Below are positions 7,102 through 17,469 of a stretch of 64,000 nt of DNA, piece by piece (the stretch's first letter is position 1; each line of letters opens with the position of its first letter). Under the pieces are notes generated by a model that was given only the letters and a program-made list of their open reading frames with translations, had not been told where the DNA came from and searched no databases. The DNA comes from Oscillospiraceae bacterium (GTDB lineage Bacteria > Bacillota > Clostridia > Oscillospirales > Ruminococcaceae). Both the position numbers and the translations under genes were made by a program. The DNA is taken from contig JAFWDH010000017.1 of NCBI GenBank assembly GCA_017513135.1, positions 1 through 64,000 of the forward strand, in the 5' to 3' direction.

Positions 7102-7137
7102 CCCACCGCCTTGCATGCAAGGTGTAGTGGGTTACAC
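7102..7137 (+). other. Candidate origin of transfer (oriT)
   Basis: A perfect palindrome CCTTGCATGCAAGG (7109-7122) is enclosed by CCCAC (7102-7106) and GTGGG (7127-7131). TGTAGTGGGTTACAC beside it has its own TGTA/TACA repeat. It lies in a 258-base gene-free gap directly before the relaxase gene, where MobV-type oriT sites usually lie. The nick position cannot be read from the sequence. Confidence 0.55.
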
Positions 7138-7304
7138 AACATCTGCGCCGACACTGGATCAACAGCTATTATCCGGCTTCTGTTGTGCGATACAGGCTGC
7201 AGTTATCACCTGCCGGAAAGAAAGGCGCAGTGTTGCGTTCAGAAGACACTAACAAGACACATTGAATTATTACATCCTTCCTTTAGAAGGAGAAAGGAGT
7301 CCGT

Positions 7305-8275
7305 ATGGCCAATTACGCAATCATGAGAATCGAAAAAAGAAAGCTCGGTGCGGTAGGACGCATCGAGCGGCATCACGAAAGAAAAAAGACGGAATATAAA
7401 AGCAATCCGGATATCGATATGGAAAGGACCAGGTTCAATTACTATCTGAGCGAGCCTGCCGGCTCCTATAGAAGCATGATACTGGAAAGGATCAGGGAAG
7501 CCGGAGCGAAGCTGAGAAAGGACAGCGTCGTACTGCAGGACTGTTTCATAGGAGCGACACCGGAATGGATCCGTTCCAAGCCTCCTGAAACGCAGCGTGA
7601 TTACTTCGAAACTGCTTTCAGATTCTTTGAAGAGACTTTCGGAAAGGAAAACATCATATCCGCAGTGGTACATATGGACGAGGCTACTCCGCACATGCAT
7701 CTCTGTTTTGTCCCCATCACCAAGGATAACCGGCTGAGCTCCAAGGAACTGATCGGAGGTCCTCAGGGACTAAGCAAACTGCAGGATCAGTTCTACGAGC
7801 ACATGTCCGCAAGATTCCCGAAGCTGGACAGAGGAACACCCAAAAGGGTATCCCAGCGGCAGCATGTTCCGCCATATATGTACAAGAACGCTGCTACGCT
7901 TTACGAACACTACAGCGAGATCGTGAAAGCCATAGACGATATCAGTGTCATTAACAGCGGCAAGAAGAAGGAGGAAGCCATCGCTTTGATAGGCAGATAT
8001 GCGCCGGAAATGGTCAATCTCAAAGATCAGCTGAAGGCCACAGATAACAAAATCGCCTTCCTGGAACGCGCTGTTGATCAGTCCAGAGACGAGTACAGAA
8101 ACCTCTCTGGCTACGTGAAGGAAAAGGAAGACGAACTGTACAAGGCAAACAGATCTCTGTTTGAGCTGAATCAGAAGCAGAAACAGCTCGAAGCTGTGAT
8201 ATCCAGAATCCCTCCGGATATGTTGCAAGGGATAGCAGCGGCTGAGAAAAAAGCGAGAAAGGAAAGGAGTAAAGG

Positions 8276-8288
<13 letters not shown>
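7305..8288 (+). CDS. mobV: MobV-family relaxase (Pre/Mob)
   Basis: This 327-residue protein is a plasmid-recombination/mobilization relaxase that would nick oriT and lead the strand during transfer by a helper conjugation system. The N-terminal MANYAIMRIEKRK and GRIERHHERKK segments and the metal-binding histidine motif HMDEATPHMH (about residues 125-134) are diagnostic. A predicted coiled coil covers about residues 245-310. It has a good ribosome site (AGAAAGGAG). It overlaps the next gene by 13 bases. No coupling protein or type IV secretion genes are nearby, so the element is mobilizable rather than self-transmissible. Confidence 0.92.
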
Positions 8289-10251
<1,963 letters not shown>

Positions 10252-10273
10252 ACTGATCTTTTGACATAAAAAA

Positions 10274-10304
10274 GGAAGAAGAGTACTCACCATACTCTTC
10301 TTCC
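10274..10304 (-). terminator. Terminator between recombinase and tRNA-Met
   Basis: GGAAGAAGAGTA (10274-10285) pairs perfectly with TACTCTTCTTCC (10293-10304). The T-run is on the minus strand (10267-10273), so it ends the tRNA-Met transcript. The stem may also act on the recombinase transcript. Confidence 0.85.
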
Positions 10305-10365
10305 AGTCGAAAGACTAATAAACTATCCGTTTTTTGAACTCTCAAGTCCTTTAGCTTTCTCGTAA

Positions 10366-10441
10366 TGGTTGCGGAGGAAGGACTTGAACCTACGACCTCC
10401 AGGTTATGAGCCTGGCGAGCTACCAACTGCTCCACTCCGCG
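10366..10441 (-). tRNA. tRNA-fMet (CAT), initiator
   Basis: A complete cloverleaf with encoded CCA can be read: acceptor CGCGGAG/CTCCGCA, D-arm GAGC/GCTC, anticodon loop CTCATAA on stem CCAGG/CCTGG, and T-loop TTCAAGT. The unpaired C1-A72 at the acceptor end is the hallmark of bacterial initiator tRNA. Confidence 0.93.
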
Positions 10442-10536
10442 ATATCCTTGGGAACACTATTCTATCATCTATCCCAACTGTTGTCAATTAAGTATTGGAT
10501 CTTTGATACCCTATAAAAACAGTATCACAGGTACGA

Positions 10537-10575
10537 AATGCGGAGAGACCGTAATGGTCTCTCCGCATTTTAAAA
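10537..10575 (-). terminator. Terminator of the pgk-tpiA-gpmI operon region
   Basis: AATGCGGAGAGACC (10537-10550), loop GTAAT, GGTCTCTCCGCATT (10556-10569). Perfect 14-bp stem just beyond the stop of the minus-strand gene at 10583. Confidence 0.85.
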
Positions 10576-10582
10576 AATAAAA

Positions 10583-10882
10583 TCAGAATTTACCGTCACC
10601 GTCCGGATCAAGATCTCTTAACGATTCAGCTATATCATTTGATATCTCGTCTTCATCATCCAGACCCAGGTCATCATAGAAACTGTCTTCCTGCGTTTCT
10701 TCACCGGCTGCCTTACTCAGCTGCTTTTTTGCCCTTTCACTGTCAAACTCAACGGTAAAAGTCCTTTTTCCGTCTTCCGTCTTTTCAGTGCTGAACTTGA
10801 GCAGTCCCATTTCCTTGAGGAAAAACACTGTCCCGGCAGCAAACCCCAGAAGCGCCGCAGCTTTTTCTAATCCTCTGGCCAT
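10583..10882 (-). CDS. Unknown small membrane-anchored acidic protein
   Basis: The 99-residue protein starts MARGLEKAAALLGFAAGTVF, one predicted membrane segment, followed by a charged domain and a very acidic tail (YDDLGLDDEDE ... DLDPDGDG). The start follows GAAAGGAGATAAGAA. It is the last gene after gpmI (40 bases away), before a perfect terminator, so it is probably expressed with the glycolytic genes. I do not recognise the family. Confidence 0.7.
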   Translation of the reverse strand: MARGLEKAAALLGFAAGTVFFLKEMGLLKFSTEKTEDGKRTFTVEFDSERAKKQLSKAAGEETQEDSFYDDLGLDDEDEISNDIAESLRDLDPDGDGKF

Positions 10883-10922
10883 TTCTTATCTCCTTTCAGT
10901 GACTATCAGATGTTGCAGGAAT

Positions 10923-12488
10923 TCATTTAACCAGCATACTGGCTTCCCAGCAATCCGGAGCTTTTATTCCGAACAGATCGGCGACTGTAGGAGCTACGTT
11001 AGCCAGTCCGTAGGGGCCTTCTCCGAATCTGATATCTCTTTCCTTATCAACGATAATGAAAGGTACCGGGTTGAGCGAGTGTGCGGTCCTGACCTGCAGT
11101 TCGCCTTTCTTGTTCCTCTCGAGCATCTCGTCCGCGTTTCCGTGGTCAGCTGTGATTATCAGGGTGACACCCTCTTCTTCACAGACCTTTACCAGTCTCG
11201 TGAGCATAAGGTCGAGTGCGCTCATAGAAGTGATGACAGCGTCCAGGTTTCCTGTATGTCCGACCATGTCTCCGTTGGGGAAGTTGCATCTGATGAAATC
11301 GTATTTCTTGCTCTTTATCACTTCGATCAGATCGTCAGTGATATCAGCGCACTTCATCCAAGGTCTCTCATCGAAACTGACATTATCAGACGGGATCTCC
11401 TTGTAGTCTTCCAGCTCCTCGCTGAACTTTCCTGTCTTGTTTCCGTTCCAGAAATACGTCACGTGGCCGTATTTCTGCGTCTCGCTGACAGCATACTGAC
11501 GGAGTCCGTTCTCGATAAGCAGTTCGCTCAGAGTATTACGGATCTGGGGAGGATTCACCAAGAACCGCTTCGGAAGCTTGAGGTCGCCGTCATACTGAAG
11601 CATACCCGCATAGACGACATCGGGACGGGGTTCGCGGTCAAATGCGTCAAACACATCGTCATCGAACGCCATGCTGATCTCCAGTGCCCTGTCTCCTCTG
11701 AAGTTGAACAGAACAACAGCATCACCGTCGTTGATCGTTCCTACAGGCCCATTCTCATCTACGATGACGAAAGCCGGCAGATCCTGGTCAATCACATCCA
11801 GTTCGCTGCGATAGGTCTCGATAGCTTCCTTTGCAGAAGCGAATCCGCGACCTATTCCGCGCACATGAGTGTTCCAGCCGGTCTCTACCATTCCCCAGTC
11901 AGCTTTGTAACGGTCCATAGTAACTTTCATACGGCCGCCACCGCTGGCAATGCAGACATCGAAACTGTCATCCGACAGTTCAGCGATCTTTGCTTCAAGC
12001 GCATCAACATATGTGAGAGCGCTGGTAGCTGGGACATCCCTTCCGTCGAGAAGGATATGCACTCTTACTCTCTTCACTCCATCCGCCTTGGCGCGGTCCA
12101 TCATAGCAAACAGATGGCTTATGTTGGAGTGTACGTTTCCGTCAGACAGCAGTCCGAGGAAGTGCACAGTTCCCTTGACGCCGGTTACATCTTTCCACGC
12201 ATCCGAGGAGAAGATCGAACCGTTCTCTATGGACTCGTTCACGAGCTTTGCACCCTGTGAATAGATCTGTCCGCATCCGAGAGCGTTGTGTCCGACTTCG
12301 CTGTTTCCCATATCTTCATCGGAAGGAAGTCCGACTGCAGTACCGTGAGCTTTCAGCTGGGTATTGGGGCATTCAGCCCTCAGCCGGTCAAGAGTCGGTG
12401 TGTTCGCTAAGGTCACTCCGTCTCCCAGGCCGGTCTTGGAAATGCCGACACCGTCCATTACAACGAGGAGAACCGGTTTTTTATTCAT
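10923..12488 (-). CDS. gpmI: 2,3-bisphosphoglycerate-independent phosphoglycerate mutase
   Basis: This 521-residue cytosolic enzyme interconverts 3- and 2-phosphoglycerate in glycolysis. Metal ligands are seen in VVMDGVG near the N-terminus; the phosphorylated Ser is S63 in DMGNSEVGH. HILLDGRDVPATSA, RCNFPNGDMVGHTG and LIITADHGNADEM supply further substrate and Mn ligands. Length is normal for the family. It is third in pgk-tpiA-gpmI with a 17-base gap to tpiA. No gap or eno gene is adjacent. Confidence 0.97.
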   Translation of the reverse strand: MNKKPVLLVVMDGVGISKTGLGDGVTLANTPTLDRLRAECPNTQLKAHGTAVGLPSDEDMGNSEVGHNALGCGQIYSQGAKLVNESIENGSIFSSDAWKDVTGVKGTVHFLGLLSDGNVHSNISHLFAMMDRAKADGVKRVRVHILLDGRDVPATSALTYVDALEAKIAELSDDSFDVCIASGGGRMKVTMDRYKADWGMVETGWNTHVRGIGRGFASAKEAIETYRSELDVIDQDLPAFVIVDENGPVGTINDGDAVVLFNFRGDRALEISMAFDDDVFDAFDREPRPDVVYAGMLQYDGDLKLPKRFLVNPPQIRNTLSELLIENGLRQYAVSETQKYGHVTYFWNGNKTGKFSEELEDYKEIPSDNVSFDERPWMKCADITDDLIEVIKSKKYDFIRCNFPNGDMVGHTGNLDAVITSMSALDLMLTRLVKVCEEEGVTLIITADHGNADEMLERNKKGELQVRTAHSLNPVPFIIVDKERDIRFGEGPYGLANVAPTVADLFGIKAPDCWEASMLVK

Positions 12489-12505
12489 ATGAATATGATC
12501 CTTTC

Positions 12506-13273
12506 TTATTTGCTGGCTGCCTCGACGATAACGGAGAAGTCAGCGGGTTTCAGAGATGCTCCGCCGATAAGTCCGCCGTCGATATCTTCCATAGAGAGGA
12601 GCTCCTCGCAGTTCTTGGCGTTCATGGATCCGCCGTACTGGATGGTAAGGGCTTCAGCGACATCCTTGCCGTACTTTTCGGCAACGGTATCACGGATGAA
12701 TCCGCACACTTCAGCAGCCTGCTCCTTGGTAGCGGTCTTGCCTGTTCCGATTGCCCAGATGGGCTCATAGGCGATGATGACATTCTTGAGGTCTTCTTCT
12801 GTCATGCCGTCAAGAGCTGCTACGACCTGTCCGCAGACAAAGTCCTTGGTAACTCCGGCTTCACGCTGATCAAGGCTCTCACCTACGCAGATGATGGTCT
12901 TGAGGCCGTTCGCAAGAGCAGCCTTTGCGCGCTTGTTGACTGTTTCATCAGTCTCTGCGAAATACTGGCGGCGCTCGCTGTGTCCGAGGATGACATACTC
13001 CACTCCCTCTTCCTTAAGCATAGGCGCTGAGACTTCGCCCGTGAAAGCGCCGCTGGCTTCGAAGTGGCAGTTCTGAGCTGCTACATGGACGTTGCTGCCC
13101 TTTGTCATTTCAACTGCTACATGGATGTCAGTGAAAGGAACACCGATGATGACGGTGCATCCGGCATCCTTTACCAGAGGAAGAAGACCGTCGATAAGCT
13201 CTCTTGCTTCGCTGGCAGTCTTGTTCATCTTCCAGTTTCCCGCGATGACCGCGTTTCTCTTAGCTTTATTCAT
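12506..13273 (-). CDS. tpiA: Triosephosphate isomerase
   Basis: This 255-residue TIM barrel interconverts dihydroxyacetone phosphate and glyceraldehyde 3-phosphate. Seen are the GNWKMNK substrate motif (Lys), the catalytic His in LGHSERR, the catalytic Glu in AYEPIWAIGTGK, and the phosphate loops YGGSMN and GGLIGGASL. The start ATG follows GAAAGGATTTATAGA. It lies 18 bases after pgk and 17 before gpmI, in one operon. Confidence 0.97.
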   Translation of the reverse strand: MNKAKRNAVIAGNWKMNKTASEARELIDGLLPLVKDAGCTVIIGVPFTDIHVAVEMTKGSNVHVAAQNCHFEASGAFTGEVSAPMLKEEGVEYVILGHSERRQYFAETDETVNKRAKAALANGLKTIICVGESLDQREAGVTKDFVCGQVVAALDGMTEEDLKNVIIAYEPIWAIGTGKTATKEQAAEVCGFIRDTVAEKYGKDVAEALTIQYGGSMNAKNCEELLSMEDIDGGLIGGASLKPADFSVIVEAASK

Positions 13274-13291
13274 TCTATAAATCCTTTCAAA

Positions 13292-14506
13292 TCAGTCTTT
13301 ATCTGTCATAGCATCGATGCCGGGAAGTCCCTTGCCCTCGAGGAACTCGAGAGATGCGCCGCCGCCGGTGCTGATGTGTGTAATCTTATCTGCAAAGCCG
13401 AGGGAATTGACTGCAGTAGCGGAGTCGCCGCCGCCGATTACGGAGATGCAGTCAGTCTCAGCTATCGCACGGGCAACAGCCTTGGTTCCTTCAGCAAGCT
13501 GGGGATTCTCGAACACACCCATAGGTCCGTTCCATACGACGGTCTTAGCGTTCCTGATCTCTTCGGCATAAAGCTCACGAGTCTTGGGTCCGATATCCAT
13601 TCCCATCTTATCTGCCGGAAGAGCGGTGCTGTCATACACCTCTGTCTCTACGGGAGCATCGATAGGATCCGGGAATTCAGCGGTCACGACTGTGTCGACA
13701 GGGAGGAGCAGCTTGACGCCGTTCTTCTCTGCACGATCAAGCATCTCCTTGCAGAAGTCGACCTTGCTCTCATCGAGGAGGGATTTACCGACTTCATAGC
13801 CCTGAGCCTTGAGGAAGGTATATGCCATGCCGCCGCCGATGATCAGCGTGTCAGCCTTTGTAAGGAGGTTCTCGATAACTGCGAGCTTGTCAGCGACCTT
13901 GGCACCGCCGAGGATGCAAACGAAAGGACGGACAGGATTCTCTACGGCGTTGCCGAGGAATTCGACCTCTTTGGCCATCAGATATCCGTTTGCTGACTCG
14001 GAAACATACTTTGTGACACCGACAGTGGAGCAGTGTGCTCTGTGAGCGGTTCCGAATGCGTCATTGACGAACAGGTCACAGAGGGAACCGAGTTCCTCCG
14101 AGAAGTTCTCGGTGTTCTTCTCTTCTTCGGGGCGGAAACGTGTGTTCTCAAGAAGGATGGCTTCGCCGTCCTTCATCTCAGCAACGGCTGCCTTGGCATT
14201 GGGGCCTACGACATTGTCGTCAGCCGCGAACTTGACTTCCTGACCGAGAAGCTCTGTCAGGCGTGCAGCAACGGGAGCGAGTGAAAACTCAGGCTTCGGT
14301 TCTCCCTTGGGTCTGCCTAGGTGTGAGCAGAGAATTACATGCGCTCCCTTGGAGAGCAGGTACTTGATGGTGGGAAGTGCGGCGACGATACGTGTATCAT
14401 CGGTGATCTTTCCCTCTTTCAGCGGTACATTGAAGTCGCAGCGGACAAGCACTCTCTTGCCGGCTACATCAAGATCTTCAACGGTCTTCTTGTTGAACGT
14501 TGCCAT
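13292..14506 (-). CDS. pgk: Phosphoglycerate kinase
   Basis: This 404-residue two-domain enzyme transfers the phosphate of 1,3-bisphosphoglycerate to ADP. Motifs are [21 protein letters not shown], the basic [18 protein letters not shown], and the nucleotide-binding GPMGVFE and GGGDSATA with [10 protein letters not shown] at the C-terminus. It is the first gene of the glycolytic operon, with ribosome site TAGGAG and a good promoter upstream. Confidence 0.97.
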   Translation of the reverse strand: MATFNKKTVEDLDVAGKRVLVRCDFNVPLKEGKITDDTRIVAALPTIKYLLSKGAHVILCSHLGRPKGEPKPEFSLAPVAARLTELLGQEVKFAADDNVVGPNAKAAVAEMKDGEAILLENTRFRPEEEKNTENFSEELGSLCDLFVNDAFGTAHRAHCSTVGVTKYVSESANGYLMAKEVEFLGNAVENPVRPFVCILGGAKVADKLAVIENLLTKADTLIIGGGMAYTFLKAQGYEVGKSLLDESKVDFCKEMLDRAEKNGVKLLLPVDTVVTAEFPDPIDAPVETEVYDSTALPADKMGMDIGPKTRELYAEEIRNAKTVVWNGPMGVFENPQLAEGTKAVARAIAETDCISVIGGGDSATAVNSLGFADKITHISTGGGASLEFLEGKGLPGIDAMTDKD

Positions 14507-14582
14507 TAGATTTCTCCTATCATAATTAATTATTAACAGTACTCTGAAAATGCGCCTTCTCAGCCATTTTCATTCAATTTAG

Positions 14583-14611
14583 ATTATAGTGTCACAGCGT
14601 GTTTTTGTGAA
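14583..14611 (-). promoter_or_regulatory. Promoter of the pgk operon
   Basis: Minus strand TTCACA (14606-14611), 17 bases, TATAAT (14583-14588), about 75 bases upstream of the pgk start. Confidence 0.75.
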
Positions 14612-14637
14612 GTGTCTCGGAGACTAAACAGGCCAAT

Positions 14638-14674
14638 AAAAAACTGCCGGAACGCATCTTCCGCAGTCCGGCAG
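14638..14674 (-). terminator. Terminator after the PIN/AbrB operon
   Basis: CTGCCGGA (14644-14651) pairs with TCCGGCAG (14667-14674); the minus-strand T-run corresponds to 14638-14643. It ends the transcript of the minus-strand gene at 14728. Confidence 0.8.
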
Positions 14675-14727
14675 AGTATTGATGTCTTCGACTGAGCAAC
14701 CGGTCAAATTCTTCGATCGTTATTATC

Positions 14728-14937
14728 TCAGTTCTGTTTCCTTACCATAGTGTATTCATCATAGTATCTGTAATAAGGACACTCCGGCGCCCCGTGCTCC
14801 ATGACCCTGACAAGTTCATCCTCATCAAGCATCTGGCTGCATACATAATCCCCGTACTCGTCGTCATAATCATAGTACTGACATGTCTCGCAGTCAGCAA
14901 CCTGCAGCTGCTTCTTCTTTTTATCGGTCTTTTCCAT
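14728..14937 (-). CDS. Small Cys-rich acidic protein (DUF6472-like)
   Basis: The 69-residue protein has CETCQYYDYDDEYGDYVC in the middle and CPYYRYYDEYTMVRKQN near the end. Four Cys are spaced as in a small metal-binding knuckle. The pattern matches what I remember of a short Clostridial family (DUF6472). It sits one base after the PIN-domain gene and before a terminator, so it is the last gene of that operon. Function is unknown. Confidence 0.7.
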   Translation of the reverse strand: MEKTDKKKKQLQVADCETCQYYDYDDEYGDYVCSQMLDEDELVRVMEHGAPECPYYRYYDEYTMVRKQN

Positions 14938-14938
14938 C

Positions 14939-15307
14939 TCAATCCTCTTTCAGGAAACTGTCAGGATCCATGAACCTGATCCCGTTTACGGATGTACCCG
15001 CCATATCGGGATCCAGCGTGATGACTGCCCCGACTCCGGCATTCTTCGCTTCAGGCATGAACGGATATCCTCCGTCAACGGGCTCATCTGAGTCTGAGAT
15101 CTCGTAACTGAAACCGGAGAAAAACAATTCGACGGTATCTCCCTCGTCAGGGAAATACTTTTCCATTATTGCGCGTATCTCAGCGATCTGCCTGGAAGAG
15201 AATACCAGCGTGTGATCTGATACTATTCTTCTGAAAACTTTCGGGTACTTCTGGTCAGGAAGAAGGCATTCGGCAAGGAACACCGTTGTGTCTATCATGA
15301 TCCTCAT
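14939..15307 (-). CDS. PIN-domain protein, probable VapC-like toxin
   Basis: The 122-residue protein opens with MIDTTVFLAECL, the first PIN acidic motif, followed by a helix SSRQIAEIRAIMEKYF. A further acidic site lies in the central segment, and AVITLDPDM is near the C-terminus. PIN proteins are metal-dependent ribonucleases. It overlaps the AbrB-like gene by four bases (ATGA), the usual antitoxin-toxin order. The domain length is typical, but the toxin role is inferred from context. Confidence 0.65.
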   Translation of the reverse strand: MRIMIDTTVFLAECLLPDQKYPKVFRRIVSDHTLVFSSRQIAEIRAIMEKYFPDEGDTVELFFSGFSYEISDSDEPVDGGYPFMPEAKNAGVGAVITLDPDMAGTSVNGIRFMDPDSFLKED

Positions 15308-15561
15308 CCTTCTCTCTCCTTCCTGAATTCACTGACGAATCTGACGATATCGTGCTCATCCTCTATGCCGACCTTCGGTCCTATGCCCCAGAATCCGCAC
15401 TCCAGTGTAGGGAGCACGTCCAGTGAGGAGTTCGCAATGATGACATTGCCTTTGGGATCTTCAGTGAATATGACCTTGTCTCCGTACTGCAGTTTCAATT
15501 TTTTCAGGAAGGATTCGGGTATCCTCACCAGTCCGCCTTCCATTACTTTTTCCTGGATCAT
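15304..15561 (-). CDS. AbrB/SpoVT-type DNA-binding protein, probable antitoxin
   Basis: The N-terminal half (about residues 4-45: VRIPESFLKKLKLQYGDKVI) is a swapped-hairpin AbrB domain. The C-terminal half is acidic and could bind the PIN protein. I chose ATG at 15561; a TTG lies just before it. Neither has a close ribosome site: the nearest GGAGG is over 20 bases upstream, so translation may be weak or start elsewhere. Confidence 0.65.
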   Translation of the reverse strand: MIQEKVMEGGLVRIPESFLKKLKLQYGDKVIFTEDPKGNVIIANSSLDVLPTLECGFWGIGPKVGIEDEHDIVRFVSEFRKEREG

Positions 15562-15645
15562 CAATGATCGGCAGCATGGATACGCGACGCTGCCTTTCCT
15601 CCTTTTCAGCAGTAAATATACAGTCCTTAATTATTGTACACCAAA

Positions 15646-15674
15646 AGCCGCCCGGAATATATTTCCGGGCGGCT
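15646..15674 (-). terminator. Terminator after the CofE-like gene
   Basis: AGCCGCCCGGAA (15646-15657) pairs with TTCCGGGCGGCT (15663-15674), with a short minus-strand T-run. GC-rich perfect stem after the stop at 15689. Confidence 0.75.
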
Positions 15675-15688
15675 CAAATGATCATGCA

Positions 15689-16870
15689 TCAGTCTGAATA
15701 GTTGGAGAAATAGTTCTGTACAAGAACTATCGGTGTACCTTTGTCTCCGCTTCCGGATGTGAGGTCGCAAAGCGATCCGATAAGATCGGTGAGACGTCTG
15801 GGCGTCGTTCCCTCAGATGCCATCTGACCCTTAAGGTCCTTATCCTTCTTCTCTATCGCTCCGCGGATCGCATCGGCAAGTTCTTCGCCGGACAGATCCG
15901 CATAGTCATTATCCGCAAGGAATTTGAGCTTAAGCTCGTTTGGTACGCCAATGAGACCGTCAGTGTATCCGGGGCTGACGACTGGGTCTGCAAGCTCCCA
16001 GATCTTTCCCACGGGATCCTTGAAAGCTCCGTCTCCGTATATCATGGCTTCGATCTTCTTACCGGTCTTCTCACGGAGGACTGCTGCTATCTTGTCTGCA
16101 ACTTCCTTTGCGTTGTTCGGGAACAGCTTAACGGATGTCTCCGTTGCCTTATTGGTGCCCAGAAGGCCGTAATCGCTGTTGTATCCGCTGCCGTTTACAG
16201 GCTCATTGAGAATGTCACAAAGTGTGAGAACAGTCTTGCCTCCGGCATTCTTGATCCTCTTGCTGGTCCTCTCACGGGTATGCGTGTCACAGCAGATTAC
16301 CTGATCTGTATAATCCAGGATCGCTTCAGGACGGTTAGCCAGGATCAGTTCGACCTCTGCGCCTTCCTCCCTGACTATATCCTGATAGTACTCGACATAA
16401 TCGACCCCGGTAAAAGGATGCTTGGGGTATCCGAACAGTCTGTGGAAATCCTCAACTGTAAGAACGTCCTTGTAGGGATCGATCCCGCTGTCATCCAGTT
16501 CGTCCTCGGAAACGAGATGGTTTCCGACTTCATCGGAAGGATAACTGAACTGAATAACGACTTTTTTTACTCCTCTTGCGATACCTCTGAGACAGATCGC
16601 AAATCTGTTGCGGGAAAAGATGGGGAATACGATACCGACAGTGTCCCCTTCTATCTTTCTCTTCACATCCGCTGCGATGTCATCTACTGTGGCATAGTTG
16701 CCGGCAGCTCTCGCAACGACTGCTTCCGTCACTGCTACGACATCTCTGTCCTGAAGGGAGAACCCCTCTTCTGCTGCTGCTTTGAGAACGCTCTCTACAA
16801 CTATACTGACGATGTCGTCACCTTCTCTGATAATCGGCGCGCGAACGCCTCTGGAAATTGTACCGGGCAT
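15689..16870 (-). CDS. Coenzyme F420-0:L-glutamate ligase-like (CofE) family protein
   Basis: This 393-residue protein matches the F420_ligase domain family: REGDDIVSIVVES near the N-terminus, VTEAVVARA, HLVSEDELD, CDTHTRERTSKRIK, and IYGDGAFKDPVGKIWELADP. Start is ATG 16870 behind AGGAGG; upstream in-frame codons lack a ribosome site. In F420-using organisms such proteins add glutamate to F420-0. No other F420 gene is in view, and Clostridia are generally not known to make F420, so the real substrate may differ. It is monocistronic, with terminators on both sides. Confidence 0.8.
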   Translation of the reverse strand: MPGTISRGVRAPIIREGDDIVSIVVESVLKAAAEEGFSLQDRDVVAVTEAVVARAAGNYATVDDIAADVKRKIEGDTVGIVFPIFSRNRFAICLRGIARGVKKVVIQFSYPSDEVGNHLVSEDELDDSGIDPYKDVLTVEDFHRLFGYPKHPFTGVDYVEYYQDIVREEGAEVELILANRPEAILDYTDQVICCDTHTRERTSKRIKNAGGKTVLTLCDILNEPVNGSGYNSDYGLLGTNKATETSVKLFPNNAKEVADKIAAVLREKTGKKIEAMIYGDGAFKDPVGKIWELADPVVSPGYTDGLIGVPNELKLKFLADNDYADLSGEELADAIRGAIEKKDKDLKGQMASEGTTPRRLTDLIGSLCDLTSGSGDKGTPIVLVQNYFSNYSD

Positions 16871-16978
16871 GATTGGCCTCCTATATAACAAAAAAAGACT
16901 TACGAATTATAGCATATTATTACGATAGAACAGAACGGTTTTTTCAGGAATTTCTCTCTTTTTTTCGTGATAATCTCC

Positions 16979-17017
16979 GCAAAAAAAACGGCTTCCCCAA
17001 ACCGAGAGTAGAAGCCG
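16979..17017 (-). terminator. Terminator after acyl carrier protein gene
   Basis: CGGCTTC (16989-16995) pairs with GAAGCCG (17011-17017); on the minus strand a long T-run follows (16979-16988). A second GC-rich inverted repeat (CCCGGG) lies between it and the gene. Confidence 0.85.
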
Positions 17018-17075
17018 CAATATAAACCCCGGGTGCCCGCAATCACCGGCCCCGGGATCCTCTATCATTCAGATG

Positions 17076-17297
17076 TCATGACTGAGACTGAATGTAATCC
17101 ATGAGTTCACCGACTGTGTGGATGCTCTCAACTGCCTCATCCGATACCTCTATGCCGAACTCGTCTTCTACATCTGTAACAAGCTCAAGAAGATCGATGC
17201 TCTTAAGGCCAAGGTCAAAGGTGAGATTAGTATCTCTGGTCACTTCGACATCGGAAGCGCACACGTTCCTGATCATTTCCAAAAGTTTCTCTTCCAA
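17076..17297 (-). CDS. Acyl carrier protein
   Basis: The 73-residue protein is a phosphopantetheine carrier: the attachment Ser is in LGLKSIDLLELV (about residue 34), followed by the acidic VEDEFGIEVSDE helix. Start is TTG at 17297 behind GGAGGG. The residue before the Ser is Lys rather than the usual Asp of the DSL motif, so it may be a specialised carrier and not the housekeeping AcpP. It is divergent from the patatin gene and alone in its unit. Confidence 0.85.
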   Translation of the reverse strand: MEEKLLEMIRNVCASDVEVTRDTNLTFDLGLKSIDLLELVTDVEDEFGIEVSDEAVESIHTVGELMDYIQSQS

Positions 17298-17356
17298 CAG
17301 ATAGCCCTCCTGTTTGCCAATAAAACAGCAACAATTATCTTACCCGCTGATTATAT

Positions 17357-17372
17357 AACGGCTTAAACCGTT
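17357..17372. promoter_or_regulatory. Palindrome in the acp-patatin divergent region
   Basis: AACGG-CTTAAA-CCGTT is a perfect inverted repeat about 60 bases upstream of the carrier protein gene; AACCGTTAT recurs at 17398-17406. It is a possible operator; the regulator is unknown. Confidence 0.4.
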
Positions 17373-17409
17373 TTGGCAACTTATGCCTTCCGTATAGAAC
17401 CGTTATCTG

Positions 17410-17438
17410 TTACACTCATATGTCATATGTAGTAGAAT
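17410..17438 (+). promoter_or_regulatory. Possible promoter of the patatin operon
   Basis: TTACAC (17410-17415), 17 bases, TAGAAT (17433-17438), 32 bases before the patatin start. Moderate match to the vegetative consensus. Confidence 0.45.
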
Positions 17439-17469
17439 AATATCGAATAAACTGATCACAGGGTAAACA

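Noticed and set aside
10252..10441. Recombinase attachment site within tRNA-fMet
   Set aside because: No partial tRNA copy or direct repeat of the tRNA 3' end was found at the other side of the element, and serine recombinases rarely use tRNA genes.
10788..12260. Long plus-strand open frame opposite gpmI
   Set aside because: It lies antisense to a certain glycolytic gene, has no ribosome site or family resemblance, and its length follows from the codon bias of the opposite strand. The same applies to long frames opposite dnaK (34901-36304), typA (41212-42210) and nrdD (30471-31385).
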